DNA of 64,000 bases, taken from the NCBI GenBank assembly GCA_023459275.1, contig JAEWVC010000055.1, positions 1 to 64,000 of the forward strand, written 5' to 3'. Under the pieces are notes generated by a model that saw only the letters and a program-made list of their open reading frames with translations, was not told the origin of the DNA and made no database searches. Of this stretch, positions 56,901 through 64,000 are shown piece after piece. Source of the stretch: Bacillota bacterium. GTDB lineage: Bacteria; Bacillota; Clostridia; Christensenellales; Aristaeellaceae. The position numbers and the translations under genes are program-made. Positions within the stretch are counted from its first letter, which is position 1. Every line of letters begins with the position of its first letter.

Positions 56901-57052
56901 ACCATCTTCGGAAGGCGTACCTGCAGGAATTCCTCGATTTTCGCCTTGCGGATGTTCATAATTCGATAGATGCCGAAATCCAAGTCGGACTTATCCAATT
57001 CAAAAATACCCTGCATCAAATCCACAAAGCGTTGTAATCTCTCGTTCATCAT
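53912..57052 (-). CDS. Type III-like adenine-specific DNA methyltransferase (Mod) with long N-terminal extension
   Basis: This is a 1,046-residue amino-methyltransferase. The catalytic motif IV DPPY (484-487) precedes the AdoMet motif I FAGSGTTG (773-780), the beta-class order of Mod proteins. The region between (~280 residues) holds the target recognition part. The first ~440 residues are an extra helical extension (FELDKSDLDFGIYRIMNIR opening) absent from classical ~650-residue Mod. It would modify adenine in the host site so that Res spares it. It sits 17 bp after the SNF2 gene and 2 bp before Res, so the three genes are co-translated. Confidence 0.9.
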   Translation of the reverse strand: MMNERLQRFVDLMQGIFELDKSDLDFGIYRIMNIRKAKIEEFLQVRLPKMVQETLAPFADDNSDVTKRMHEIEKQCADLGIEVSASPKLAAEYLSLKNRKAAGTDISALETDVYSALYSFFNRYYDEGDFISKRRYKEDVYAIPYEGEEVKLYWANQDQYYIKTSENFKDYTFLEHDLTVHFRLVDATTEQNNNKESDDSKRVFMLYIENDEQPDIHTFDYDPQKRELIIRFVFDIPADKKRKYAEENYDAIKQKLVTDYDSLVTILLRYTSNDPQKPKTVLQRHLDAYVAKNTFDYFIHKDLGGFLRRELDFYIKSEIMHLDDLDTDNEQRVETWLAKVKAIKRVANIIIDFLAQIEDFQKKLWLKKKFVVETNWCITLDNIPEQFWPEIVGNRAQIAEWISIYAIDEANDWTNPPTVEFLRNNKNLVVDTKHFSAVFRDRLVVSIDGLDEKTGGLMVWSENFQALNFMHSKYSKCIRSVYIDPPYNSDASPILYKNGYKSSSWCSLMMDRILQSKALMPDDGLIAVSIDDVQQAEMNIGLKQVFGEVLGTMSVRSNPSGRPTQTGYAVSHEYAIICGNSNAMIGRLPASERQMKRFTFVDNDGRYEWRNLRREGSNSDRSARRGLYYPIYITDSSLRVPKMSWSETSEEWVVFEQPLPNETVVWPNNEDNQEKTWRWGPDKVCDSAGLLTVKKDRTGKLYVYYKRYANEEGVVSVSSWFDAKYSATEHGTALLKNMFYTSPFAYPKSIYTVMDLIYVAGGRESSTLILDYFAGSGTTGHAVINLNRELGGHRKYILVEMGNYFNTVTKPRMQKVIYSADWKDGKPKNRTTGISHIMKYIRLESYEDALSNVEMDKAQGDVFTKLFGDEYLVRYMMDMETRSSLLNIEAFRNPFAYCMKITENNEAKMRPVDLVETFNYLIGLTVQRQGTIDYFRAIPDEQGSYEGAVRLQRDDGGDYAFQQIEGTLPDGRRVLVIWRTVTDNLLRSNAALDAYFSRYRINPNDREYNVIYVNGDNNLDNIRTDAEHWKVVMTELEFKKRMFEEE

Positions 57053-57069
57053 GGTGTGTATTCCTCCGT

Positions 57070-59913
57070 TTATCTGATCTCCCAGAGGACGATAAATTCC
57101 TGCCGAGTTTCTGTCTGCTGTATGCGACGCTTATCCAATTCTGCAATCATCCGCCTGCGATGCTCGGCGGCTTCGTCCTCACGGTCGGCCAGTTCATTGC
57201 GCTTACGGCGTTTCTGACGTTCCAGCGTTTCGACGCGGCGGGTGGCCTCCAGCTTTTCATCCATATTGGTGGCTTTACGTACATCACGCTCAGCCTCCCG
57301 AATCTGCCGTTTGACGGTGTCCAATTCGTGCTCCAATGCATCAACGGCATCGCGTTCCCAGCGGAAAATGCGTTCTTCTTCTTCCTTAAAGAACGCCATG
57401 TTACGGGAATCAATTAGAGCCAACGTGCTCATGCAATGCTGCTGGGCATTGGCTTCCATCATCTCACGAACTGAATCCGGCACAGTGGATGCATTCATCC
57501 AATCATGCCCGGCCAGTAGAAAAAGCCGCTCGCATTCTTCCTGGGTGAGAAAGGTGCCATCTGCCCGCCAAGCGGTGAACAGGCTATGTTGCTCCTGCTC
57601 ATAAGCTTTCACGCTGAGTGTTTCCAAGGAGAGATAACCGTTCATTCCGCGCATCTCATTCGGGATGATTACGTTCAATTTGGTTTCGTCTGGACAGAAG
57701 GTGATGCCGCTTCCCACAAGCGGCTCAGAACTGGCCTTTTTAAGAACGTATTGTGCCAGTCGATGAGATAGTCGGTACACTTCGGCATTGCCTTCGTCCG
57801 AAAGCATGGCATAGCGGTGTGCAGAACATCCCGCTATGGGACGCTTCAAAACAAACGTATGTGTATCATCTGAGAACACGGCTGCATCTTGCAGTACGTA
57901 TTTGGTCAGTTCCCAAAAGATATACTCATAACGGTTCAGGAATGCACCTGTCTTTTCCTTGGAAAGGCGCAGGCGTTCTTGTACGTTGATGTCGAAGTTA
58001 CTGAGCACCTGCTGCTTTATATCCGCCATGCGGCCTTCAATTTCCGGTTGCATATCGCGCTGAAGCTGCGCGAAAGCATCGTTGATCTCGCTCTCCGTAC
58101 GGCACTGCTGATAGATGGACCAGATACGTCGCTCGAAATCCACACCATCGGTCTGACCGAGGATTTCATCCGATGCACCAAACACGTCGCTGAACAGATG
58201 GAATTTTTGCTCCAACAGTTCATAGACGCGCTGGTCTGCGTAGTTGCGGCGGTTGACGAAATTGACAACGACGACGTCGCTTTTCTGGCCGTAGCGATGG
58301 CAACGTCCGATTCGCTGCTCGATTCGTTGGGGATTCCAAGGCAGATCGTAGTTTACGATCAAGGAGCAGAATTGCAAGTTCAGACCTTCGGCAGCAGCTT
58401 CTGTGGCAATCATGATCTCGGCATTGTCACGGAAATACTCAACGATAGCCATGCGCCTATCTGCCGCTTTGATACCACTGACGCGGCCAGTACCTGTATT
58501 ACGATTCACCCAATCAGTATAGATGACATTGGAGGCAGTATCGGCATTGGAGCCATTAAAAAGCACAATCTTCCCGGCATAACCCGATGCATCCAATACG
58601 CGCTTCAGGTATTCCTGCGTACGAGTGGATTCAGTAAAAATCAATGCCTTTCGATTTGCGCCATTGCGAGCCACCTGTTCAAATGCGCTGCGGAGCGCTT
58701 GTAATAGGGCGATTGCCTTGGCGTCATTATGAATATCCATGGCCATATCCGCGAAGGATTGCAGCATATCAATCTCAGCCTGAATAGCCTTTCTATCCAA
58801 CTTTTCCGGATCAGATTTTGCGGATTCTTCTTCCTCCTGCTCCTCATCCTTCCATTCATCGGGCAGGTCATCTCCAACGCCGCCTAGGATATCCGAAAGA
58901 TCAAGCTGGTGCGTTTGATCTTCTGAGAGTATCTTCTTAAGACGTTTGATGATGGTCTCCAGGGTTCCAATGATGGCATAGGTGGAGGATGCCATGATCT
59001 TACGGATAATCATGGTGGTGAGCATCCGCTGTCTGGCCGGGATGGCATACAAGTCTTCCCGCCGGAGAAACTCCGATAACCCATTGTAGAGATTCTGCTC
59101 CAGATCAGAAGCATCGAATTCCTGCGTCATGGGGAGGCGCTTGGTAAAATTGATGTATTCCTTGACATCCTGCCGCAATGTTCGCTTGTAGAATAGGGAA
59201 AGGCGCTCCCGCAAATCGGCAAGGTCGGCATCGTGCATATAGGTGGTGCGGAAAGTGGCAGCATCGCCGAAAATATCCTCGTCAATGACGCTTGTCAAGC
59301 CGTATAGTTCCATCAGCGAATTCTGGAACGGCGTAGCGGTCAAAAGCAGCTTCTTGGTACCAGACAGGGCATCCTGGACGTCATGCGCGGTCTTGCTGAT
59401 CTTTTTATATACATTGCGAAGCCTGTGCGCTTCATCTATGACGGCCAGATCGAATCCGGCTGAGCCAATCTCCGATTTGTGACGCGACGCAAAGTTATAG
59501 CTGCAGATAATCACTTTTTTCTGCATAAAAGGGTGTTTGCCAAGACGAACCATCGCATTGTAGTTCTTTGCATCCAGTATCTCATTGACCATGCCAAATT
59601 TGTCGGTCAATTCATAGCTCCACTGCTTGCGCAGTGCGGCCGGGCAAATAGCAATCAGTTTCCGCTTACCCGCAGCCCAGTATTGGCAAAGAATCAGGCC
59701 TGCTTCAATGGTTTTGCCCAGGCCGACTTCATCGGCTAGGATGACACCTTTCGACAGAGGCGAACGAAACGCGAAAAGCGCTGCGTCGACCTGATGCGGG
59801 TTAATATCGACGGTAGCACTCAAAAGAGCTTGAGAGAGGCTGCTGATGTGGTCACCGACAGACTGCTGAACGAGGAGGCTGGCATAATATCGTGCCTGGA
59901 AGCTCGAAATCAT
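57070..59913 (-). CDS. RapA-like SNF2 helicase of the defence operon
   Basis: This 947-residue SNF2-family translocase has Walker A DEVGLGKT (61-68), DEAH at 160-163 in VIDEAHRLRN, TATPFQN at 192-198 and TEAAAEGLNLQ at 504-514. Motif VI is IEQRIGRCHRYGQ at 531-543. An acidic insert (EEQEEEES) interrupts the two RecA lobes. The last ~80 residues are a highly charged coiled coil (ALEHELDTVKRQIREAERDV...). It is the first gene of the operon behind a good promoter. SNF2 proteins occur in class 1 DISARM and other methylase-linked defence operons, but DISARM drmA/B genes are absent here. A DNA-tracking role is inferred. Confidence 0.9.
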   Translation of the reverse strand: MISSFQARYYASLLVQQSVGDHISSLSQALLSATVDINPHQVDAALFAFRSPLSKGVILADEVGLGKTIEAGLILCQYWAAGKRKLIAICPAALRKQWSYELTDKFGMVNEILDAKNYNAMVRLGKHPFMQKKVIICSYNFASRHKSEIGSAGFDLAVIDEAHRLRNVYKKISKTAHDVQDALSGTKKLLLTATPFQNSLMELYGLTSVIDEDIFGDAATFRTTYMHDADLADLRERLSLFYKRTLRQDVKEYINFTKRLPMTQEFDASDLEQNLYNGLSEFLRREDLYAIPARQRMLTTMIIRKIMASSTYAIIGTLETIIKRLKKILSEDQTHQLDLSDILGGVGDDLPDEWKDEEQEEEESAKSDPEKLDRKAIQAEIDMLQSFADMAMDIHNDAKAIALLQALRSAFEQVARNGANRKALIFTESTRTQEYLKRVLDASGYAGKIVLFNGSNADTASNVIYTDWVNRNTGTGRVSGIKAADRRMAIVEYFRDNAEIMIATEAAAEGLNLQFCSLIVNYDLPWNPQRIEQRIGRCHRYGQKSDVVVVNFVNRRNYADQRVYELLEQKFHLFSDVFGASDEILGQTDGVDFERRIWSIYQQCRTESEINDAFAQLQRDMQPEIEGRMADIKQQVLSNFDINVQERLRLSKEKTGAFLNRYEYIFWELTKYVLQDAAVFSDDTHTFVLKRPIAGCSAHRYAMLSDEGNAEVYRLSHRLAQYVLKKASSEPLVGSGITFCPDETKLNVIIPNEMRGMNGYLSLETLSVKAYEQEQHSLFTAWRADGTFLTQEECERLFLLAGHDWMNASTVPDSVREMMEANAQQHCMSTLALIDSRNMAFFKEEEERIFRWERDAVDALEHELDTVKRQIREAERDVRKATNMDEKLEATRRVETLERQKRRKRNELADREDEAAEHRRRMIAELDKRRIQQTETRQEFIVLWEIR

Positions 59914-60019
59914 GAACTGTTTTTCCTCCCTTTCCTGACAATGGCTAGTCGATGTAAGAGATCACTGAGCTCTGCAAGAATAGTTTTCTGAGCAAAGCTT
60001 GTGAGCAAATATATTGACA

Positions 60020-60048
60020 ATAATAATGAAAACGACAGGATTAGTCAA
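60020..60048 (-). promoter_or_regulatory. Promoter of the SNF2-Mod-Res operon
   Basis: The minus strand has TTGACT (60048-60043), 17 nt, TATTAT (60025-60020), giving a leader of about 100 nt to ATG 59913. It faces away from the XRE promoter 180 bp to the right. Confidence 0.6.
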
Positions 60049-60230
60049 GTTCACCGGTAATTCAAATAGACAACACGCAGATATATTTTCTAAACAAAAC
60101 AGCGCTTGTAGCGGACACTATAAATTTCATACTATGCAAAAGAATAACAACGGAATCCCAAAACATGGTGTGCGCGGACGGAAGATCAATTATTCTTCAT
60201 CTGTATCCTAAAATGACACCATTTTTACCA

Positions 60231-60259
60231 TTGACACGAATGCTTGTTCCCTTTATACT
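60231..60259 (+). promoter_or_regulatory. Promoter of the XRE/ImmA pair
   Basis: TTGACA (60231-60236), 17 nt, TATACT (60254-60259). The -35 region contains the direct repeat ATGACACCA...TTGACACGA, a possible operator. The ATG follows AAAGGAGG. Confidence 0.65.
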
Positions 60260-60293
60260 ATCAAGACAAACCCTGATGAAAGGAGGAAAACCA

Positions 60294-60662
60294 ATGGACA
60301 TCAAGCAGAGCTTTGGGGATTTCATCGTGACCAAGCGAATGGATCAGGGTATTTCCTTGCGGAAAATGGCAGAGCAGCTCCAGATTACTCCTGCCTATCT
60401 CTGCGATATGGAAAAAAACCGCCGGCAGCCGCCAGAAAAGCCTTTGCTGGATAAGATGGCGGAAGCTCTCTTTTTGACCGATGCGGAGCGGCTCTATCTG
60501 TATGACATGGCCGGAAGCCTCCGCGGCGAAGTCTCACCGGACTTGCCTGAGTACATTATGGCAAACGATGTCGTCCGGGTGGCGCTGCGGAAGGCCAAGG
60601 ACAAGCATGTCAACGAAGAAGCCTGGCTGCAGTTTATCCGGCAGATGGAGAATCAGGTATGA
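60294..60662 (+). CDS. XRE-family HTH regulator
   Basis: This 122-residue protein has an N-terminal Cro/C1 HTH (about 8-65: FIVTKRMDQGISLRKMAEQLQITPAYLCDMEKNRRQPPE). The C-terminal ~55 residues are helical. It is encoded 43 bp before an ImmA/IrrE-type protease, a pairing used in ICEs, prophages and toxin-antitoxin loci, where the protease cleaves or de-represses the regulator. It is divergent from the SNF2-Mod-Res operon and could control it. That control is inferred. ATG 60294 has AAAGGAGG upstream. Confidence 0.88.
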   Translation: MDIKQSFGDFIVTKRMDQGISLRKMAEQLQITPAYLCDMEKNRRQPPEKPLLDKMAEALFLTDAERLYLYDMAGSLRGEVSPDLPEYIMANDVVRVALRKAKDKHVNEEAWLQFIRQMENQV

Positions 60663-60705
60663 CAATCTTTCCGGTACCGCAAATACATTATATTCGAGGC
60701 ACAAA

Positions 60706-61461
60706 ATGTACAATCCAGCCTTCAAACTGAGTCCGTTCGGCATCCCGATATTAAGCAAGGAACAAATGGAGCGAGTTGCTGAAAAGTATATCCAGGACTT
60801 CATACCGGAAATGCTCGTGAATTGCATGCCCTTGCCTGTAGACGATTTCTGCGAAGGGTATCAGAAATTGAGCGTGGATTTCCCTTACTTGTCCAACAAC
60901 GGCTGTTACCTTGGGATGGCTATGTTTGGGGACCGGACGCCGGTAAGGCTGTTCGATCCGGAAACCCAAACCATACGGTATTCTTTGTATGATGCTCGCT
61001 CTATCCTGGTCGATCGTTCTTTGCTGGAGGAGTCCAAGGAAGAAAAACTGTGTTTTACCATGATGCACGAATGCTCGCATCAGATTTTGCATGCCAACTA
61101 CTTCCGCAGGCAAAGCGCCCTGGATGGAATGCAGCTTATTTTGTGCAGGGAAGAGACCGTTGACAAGAACATCACCAAACCTTACGGCGAATGGACGGAC
61201 CTTGACCGTATGGAGTGGCAAGCCAACTATTTGGCCAGCGCACTGCTCATGCCCATGGCATCTGTCAAGGACTGTATGAATGCGTGCCAGCTCAGGGAGT
61301 ATTATGAAAACCGCGTTCAGGATGGCATGTATGAGGGAACTGCTTTCACAAAGGCAGCCATGGAATTGGTGCTTGCTTTCCGCGTTTCTCTTACCGCAGC
61401 AAAGATCCGGTTGATGAGCCTGGGTTTTACGAGATTGCGAAAGGTTGGGCAATGCATATGA
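60706..61461 (+). CDS. ImmA/IrrE-type metallopeptidase
   Basis: This 251-residue protein has the zinc site HECSH (HExxH form) in FTMMHECSHQILH, and the third-ligand region EWQANYLASALLMP is the family signature. Such proteases cleave the partner XRE repressor after a stress signal. The C-terminal helix (VSLTAAKIRLMSLGF) is typical. ATG 60706 is 43 bp after the XRE stop. Only weak ribosome-binding sequence (GAGGC) precedes it, so coupling to the XRE gene is likely. Confidence 0.88.
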   Translation: MYNPAFKLSPFGIPILSKEQMERVAEKYIQDFIPEMLVNCMPLPVDDFCEGYQKLSVDFPYLSNNGCYLGMAMFGDRTPVRLFDPETQTIRYSLYDARSILVDRSLLEESKEEKLCFTMMHECSHQILHANYFRRQSALDGMQLILCREETVDKNITKPYGEWTDLDRMEWQANYLASALLMPMASVKDCMNACQLREYYENRVQDGMYEGTAFTKAAMELVLAFRVSLTAAKIRLMSLGFTRLRKVGQCI

Positions 61462-61559
61462 AGGGACCATTTTTTTACCAGAATAATACAATGTAAGCTT
61501 ACACAGGAACGCTTTCGATCACAGGAGATCCTATCACGCGATGTAAGGAGAAAAAAGCA

Positions 61560-61739
61560 TTGCGAACAGCACCCTGGAAGAAACTCATTTGTCCCATCTG
61601 CGGCAAACGTGTTCTGGATATATCAAAGATCCCCTTGGAAGATGTGAAGGTAACGCTGAAATGCCCGAGCTGCCGTAGGCTAGTTACTGTCCCATGCACG
61701 AAGGACTCCGTAATGGAGAAGACACCTGAGGATCCATGA
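61560..61739 (+). CDS. Short zinc-ribbon protein
   Basis: This 59-residue protein starts at TTG 61560, 10 nt after AAGGAG. It has two CxxC pairs, CPIC (residues 11-14) and CPSC (35-38), and a further Cys46. The layout (CPICGKRVLDI...KCPSCRRLVTV) matches the small Com-like or conjugative-element zinc fingers common in Clostridia ICEs. A nucleic-acid-binding role is plausible. It is not part of the XRE/ImmA pair but has the same direction. Confidence 0.6.
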   Translation: MRTAPWKKLICPICGKRVLDISKIPLEDVKVTLKCPSCRRLVTVPCTKDSVMEKTPEDP

Positions 61740-61862
61740 TGCTTTCCCGCAGCGGCAAAGCTTCGGAGCGGAAAACTGAATATTTCATACCGAGCAAAGG
61801 CACCGTTCAGCGTCCCAAACAGGCCATAAAGGCAGTTGGGGGCGGTTGTGAGTAACGACAGC

Positions 61863-61975
61863 GTATACCCGTGAAAAACCGGGATACCGACTCTGATGCC
61901 GAGTGACCAAATGGCCGGATGAATTATGAGACGCCCATCACGGGTGGATCAAATTCGTCCGGCTATTTTATTTTT
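61863..61975 (+). ncRNA. Structured non-coding segment ending in a terminator-like hairpin
   Basis: Successive stems are GTAT-CCCG/CGGG-ATAC (61863-61887), ACTC/GAGT (61890-61904), and a long hairpin GCCGGAtGAATT/AATTCgTCCGGC (61914-61963) with an inner CCCATCACGGG. The long hairpin is followed by TATTTTATTTTT. This looks like a small structured RNA or an attenuator with terminator, 90 bp before the DeoR-type gene. The family was not recognised. Confidence 0.45.
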
Positions 61976-62063
61976 CTCAAAAGAAATTTCTCAAACTGGT
62001 CAAAACCTGCGTAGTTTGACCGGTACTATGCGATCAGAGCCAAGAGAAAGGAGGTGACTGGCC

Positions 62064-62420
62064 ATGAGTGCGAACGAACGGCGCGCCGAGATCATAAGGA
62101 TTTTGACGGCGTGCCGCAGCGAAACCGCCCCCCGTCTTGCAAGAGAACTGGGCGTTTCCGTCTGTACCGTTCGCAGGGATATACAACTGCTCATGGCCGA
62201 TTACCCCCTCGAAACCCAGCAAGGGAACGGTGGCTGCGTAAAGGTTGCGGACTGGTACCATCCGCACCGGCACATTCTCTCAAACGAGCAGCAGCGGGTC
62301 CTTATGCAACTGATGTCAGCCGGCGATGAGCAGCAAACCAAAGTCCTGCGCGAGCTGCTCACGGAATATGGCTCCCCGAAGTACAGGCAGATGATCTGGG
62401 AGGATACGAATGCAAGATGA
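62064..62420 (+). CDS. Short DeoR-type HTH protein
   Basis: This 118-residue protein has an N-terminal winged helix of DeoR type (RRAEIIRILTACRSETAPRLARELGVSVCTVRRDIQLL, residues 7-44). It lacks the sugar-phosphate sensor domain of full DeoR regulators. Such truncated proteins are frequent in Firmicutes ICEs and prophages, often next to SNF2 helicases as here. AAAGGAGGTG precedes the ATG. The end overlaps the next gene by 11 nt. Confidence 0.8.
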   Translation: MSANERRAEIIRILTACRSETAPRLARELGVSVCTVRRDIQLLMADYPLETQQGNGGCVKVADWYHPHRHILSNEQQRVLMQLMSAGDEQQTKVLRELLTEYGSPKYRQMIWEDTNAR

Positions 62421-63870
62421 CCCAAAAGCCCTATTCACTCGGGCGGCCCTCTACCTACATCAACGAGAAGCAGTTCATTATGCCATGCAGTTGTTCGGGC
62501 TGCGAGAAGGTGGTGATGTACCTTCCTCCATGATGGGTGTCGGATGCGCCCTGCTCATGGAGATGTAGCTGGGCACAGGAAAAACGCTGACCGCCATCGC
62601 CATCACAGGTGCGCTAAGGAGCGCCGGGAACATCCAGCGTCTGCTGATCGTCGCGCCGCTGTCCATCTTGGGTGTGTGGCACGATGAATTCCAGAAGTTT
62701 GCCGCCTTCGATTACTCCCTGGCCATGATCGAAGGTACAACCGCCCGGAAGGTCGATACCATCCGGCATATGACCGGCGCGGCGCTCCAAGTCCTTGTAG
62801 TGAACTACGAATCCGCCTGGCGGCTGGAAGCGGAGCTGGCGAAATGGCGGCCCGACCTCATCATCGCAGACGAATCCCATAAGATCAAGACCCACAACAT
62901 CGCAGCCTCGAAGGCGATCCACCACCTAGGCGCCAGAGCAAAGTACCGCCTAATGCTTACCGGCACGGTCATCACCAACAAGCCGGTGGACGTGTTCAGC
63001 CAGTACAAATTCGCCGATCCCCGGGTGTACGGCCAAAGCTTCTACCTGTTCCGCAACCGTTACTTCGACATGGTGGGCTATGGCAATCATACCCCGATCA
63101 TGAAGCGGTCGATGGAGGCGGAGTTCACCGAGCGGCTGCACTCCATCGCTTTCCGGGCGACGAAGGCGGAATGCCTCGATCTCCCCGACACCACGGACAT
63201 CGTGCAGCGCGTGGAGCTTGAGCCTGCGGCCATGCGAACCTATTGCCAGCTCGTCAAGGACAGCTACGCGGAACTGGCTGGCGACACCGTGACCGTCACC
63301 AACGTGCTGACCCGGCTCCTGCGGCTCTCGCAGCTCACGGGCGGATTCCTGGGCGGCGACGATTCATCGGCCACAGAGCAGGTTTCTTCAGCCAAATTGG
63401 ATGCGCTCTCCGACATCATCGACAGCGCGGAGCAGGACGCCAAAAAGCTCGTAGTCATCGCCCGGTTCATCCCGGAGATACGCGCCATCGGGAAGCTGCT
63501 CACGAAGAAGGGCCTCCGGTACGCGCAAATCTCAGGTGAGATCAAGGATCGGGACGCCCAGGTAGCGGCCTTCCAGAACGATCCCGGCATAACCATATTC
63601 GTCGGCCAGATAGCCACTGCGGGCCTGGGCATCACCCTCACCGCCGCCAGCACAATGGTTTTCTTCTCGATGGACTACTCCATGAGCAACTACGAACAGA
63701 CCCGCGCTCGCATCCATCGGGTCGGCCAGCGGCAGCCTTGCACCTACATCCACCTCGTCGCAAAGGATACCGTGGACGAAAAGGTGCTCCAGGCGCTCCG
63801 GGACAAGGCCAACCTCGCCAAGTCGTTGGTGGACGATTACCGGGCCGGGCGCAACCCCTTCAACACATAA
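62410..63870 (+). pseudogene. SNF2-type helicase interrupted by an in-frame amber codon at Walker A
   Basis: The frame opens at ATG 62410 (MQDDPKALFTRAALYLHQRE). It reads ALLMEM, meets TAG at 62566-62568, and continues in the same frame with LGTGKTLTAIAITGALRSAG to the end at 63870. Removing the six bases TAGCTG would give the standard Walker A MEMGTGKT. Later motifs are intact: IADESHKIK (DESH), MLTGTVITNKP, IATAGLGITLTAAS and ARIHRVGQ. So it is a SNF2 helicase of phage/ICE type, either recently inactivated or translated by amber read-through. A downstream ATG at 62668 would give a helicase lacking Walker A. Confidence 0.75.
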
Positions 63871-63885
63871 CAGGAGGCAAACAAG

Positions 63886-64000
63886 ATGGAAAACAACCGA
63901 CTTTTTGAACTGGCCGACGAGCTGAAAACCATGCGCGACCGCAAGGACGCGCTGGAGACGGCGCTCAAGCAGGTCAATATGGACATCGACAACGCGGACT
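63886..64000 (+). CDS. Start of a coiled-coil protein (3' truncated by the window)
   Basis: The first 38 residues are visible: MENNRLFELADELKTMRDRK... then DALETALKQVNMDI. They form a charged amphipathic helix. CAGGAGGCAAAC precedes ATG 63886. It lies 15 bp after the SNF2-like gene, so it is probably part of the same phage/ICE operon. In such operons small coiled-coil proteins often follow the helicase. The family cannot be assigned from the fragment. Confidence 0.55.
   Translation, partial: MENNRLFELADELKTMRDRKDALETALKQVNMDIDNAD

Noticed and set aside
50649..59913. DISARM or BREX assignment
   Set aside because: No DUF1998/drmA/drmB genes and no pglX, pglZ or brxC/L genes are present. Only the SNF2 and methylase components resemble DISARM.
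44790..64000. Integration repeat of the tRNA-Ser 3' end
   Set aside because: I looked for a second copy of the T-arm/acceptor sequence to the right and found none in the window.

Overview
The window looks like a chromosomal segment from a spore-forming, high-GC member of the Clostridia. Indications are spoIIID followed by an mreB/mbl-type gene (the Bacillus order), a YhcN/YlaJ-type lipoprotein, Firmicutes-style AGGAGG ribosome binding sites with some TTG/GTG starts, and solute-binding-protein transporters typical of gut Clostridia. The genus cannot be named from this sequence alone.

Core part, about 1-39,990, GC-rich. A BMP-family nucleoside ABC transporter sits beside xpt (purine uptake and salvage). 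Next come a secreted caspase-like peptidase and an autoregulated-looking cassette (membrane protein, small HTH regulator, exported protein). A CotH / DUF4956 / VTC-domain module follows, then xylulokinase and a CUT1-type sugar ABC transporter without its own ATPase. After these lie an acetyltransferase, mbl and spoIIID, murG, an iscR-iscS-iscU iron-sulfur operon, a hflX with an N-terminal JAMM-like domain, two VanY-type peptidases, a sporulation-type lipoprotein, and gltB and gltD for glutamate synthase. Intergenic regions are unusually rich in palindromic repeats. At least two families can be defined by covarying hairpins: a ~280-nt modular element and a ~50-nt double hairpin. The latter forms a tandem array that fills the gap between gltB and gltD.

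Transition, about 40,000-48,900. Base composition drops. A TPR-like lipoprotein and a dual-specificity phosphatase form one AT-rich islet. A decayed beta-propeller gene, an L,D-transpeptidase and tRNA-Ser(CGA) lie in GC-rich sequence. AT-rich sequence then resumes with an exported protein of unknown function, a zinc-ribbon/Ltp-repeat membrane protein of the superinfection-exclusion type, and a second zinc-ribbon membrane protein.

Defence and mobile region, about 48,900-64,000. A tight minus-strand operon encodes a RapA-like SNF2 helicase, a very long type III-like adenine methyltransferase (Mod) and a type III-like helicase-nuclease (Res). A reverse transcriptase of the unaffiliated/defence-associated kind follows 223 bp downstream, behind a hairpin-rich leader. 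Divergent from this operon is an XRE regulator with an ImmA/IrrE-type metallopeptidase. Beyond it lie phage- or ICE-like genes: a short zinc-ribbon protein, a structured non-coding stretch, a DeoR-type HTH protein, an SNF2 helicase interrupted by an amber codon at its Walker A motif, and the start of a coiled-coil protein. The strongest candidate for a new or under-described system is the SNF2-Mod-Res operon together with the adjacent reverse transcriptase.
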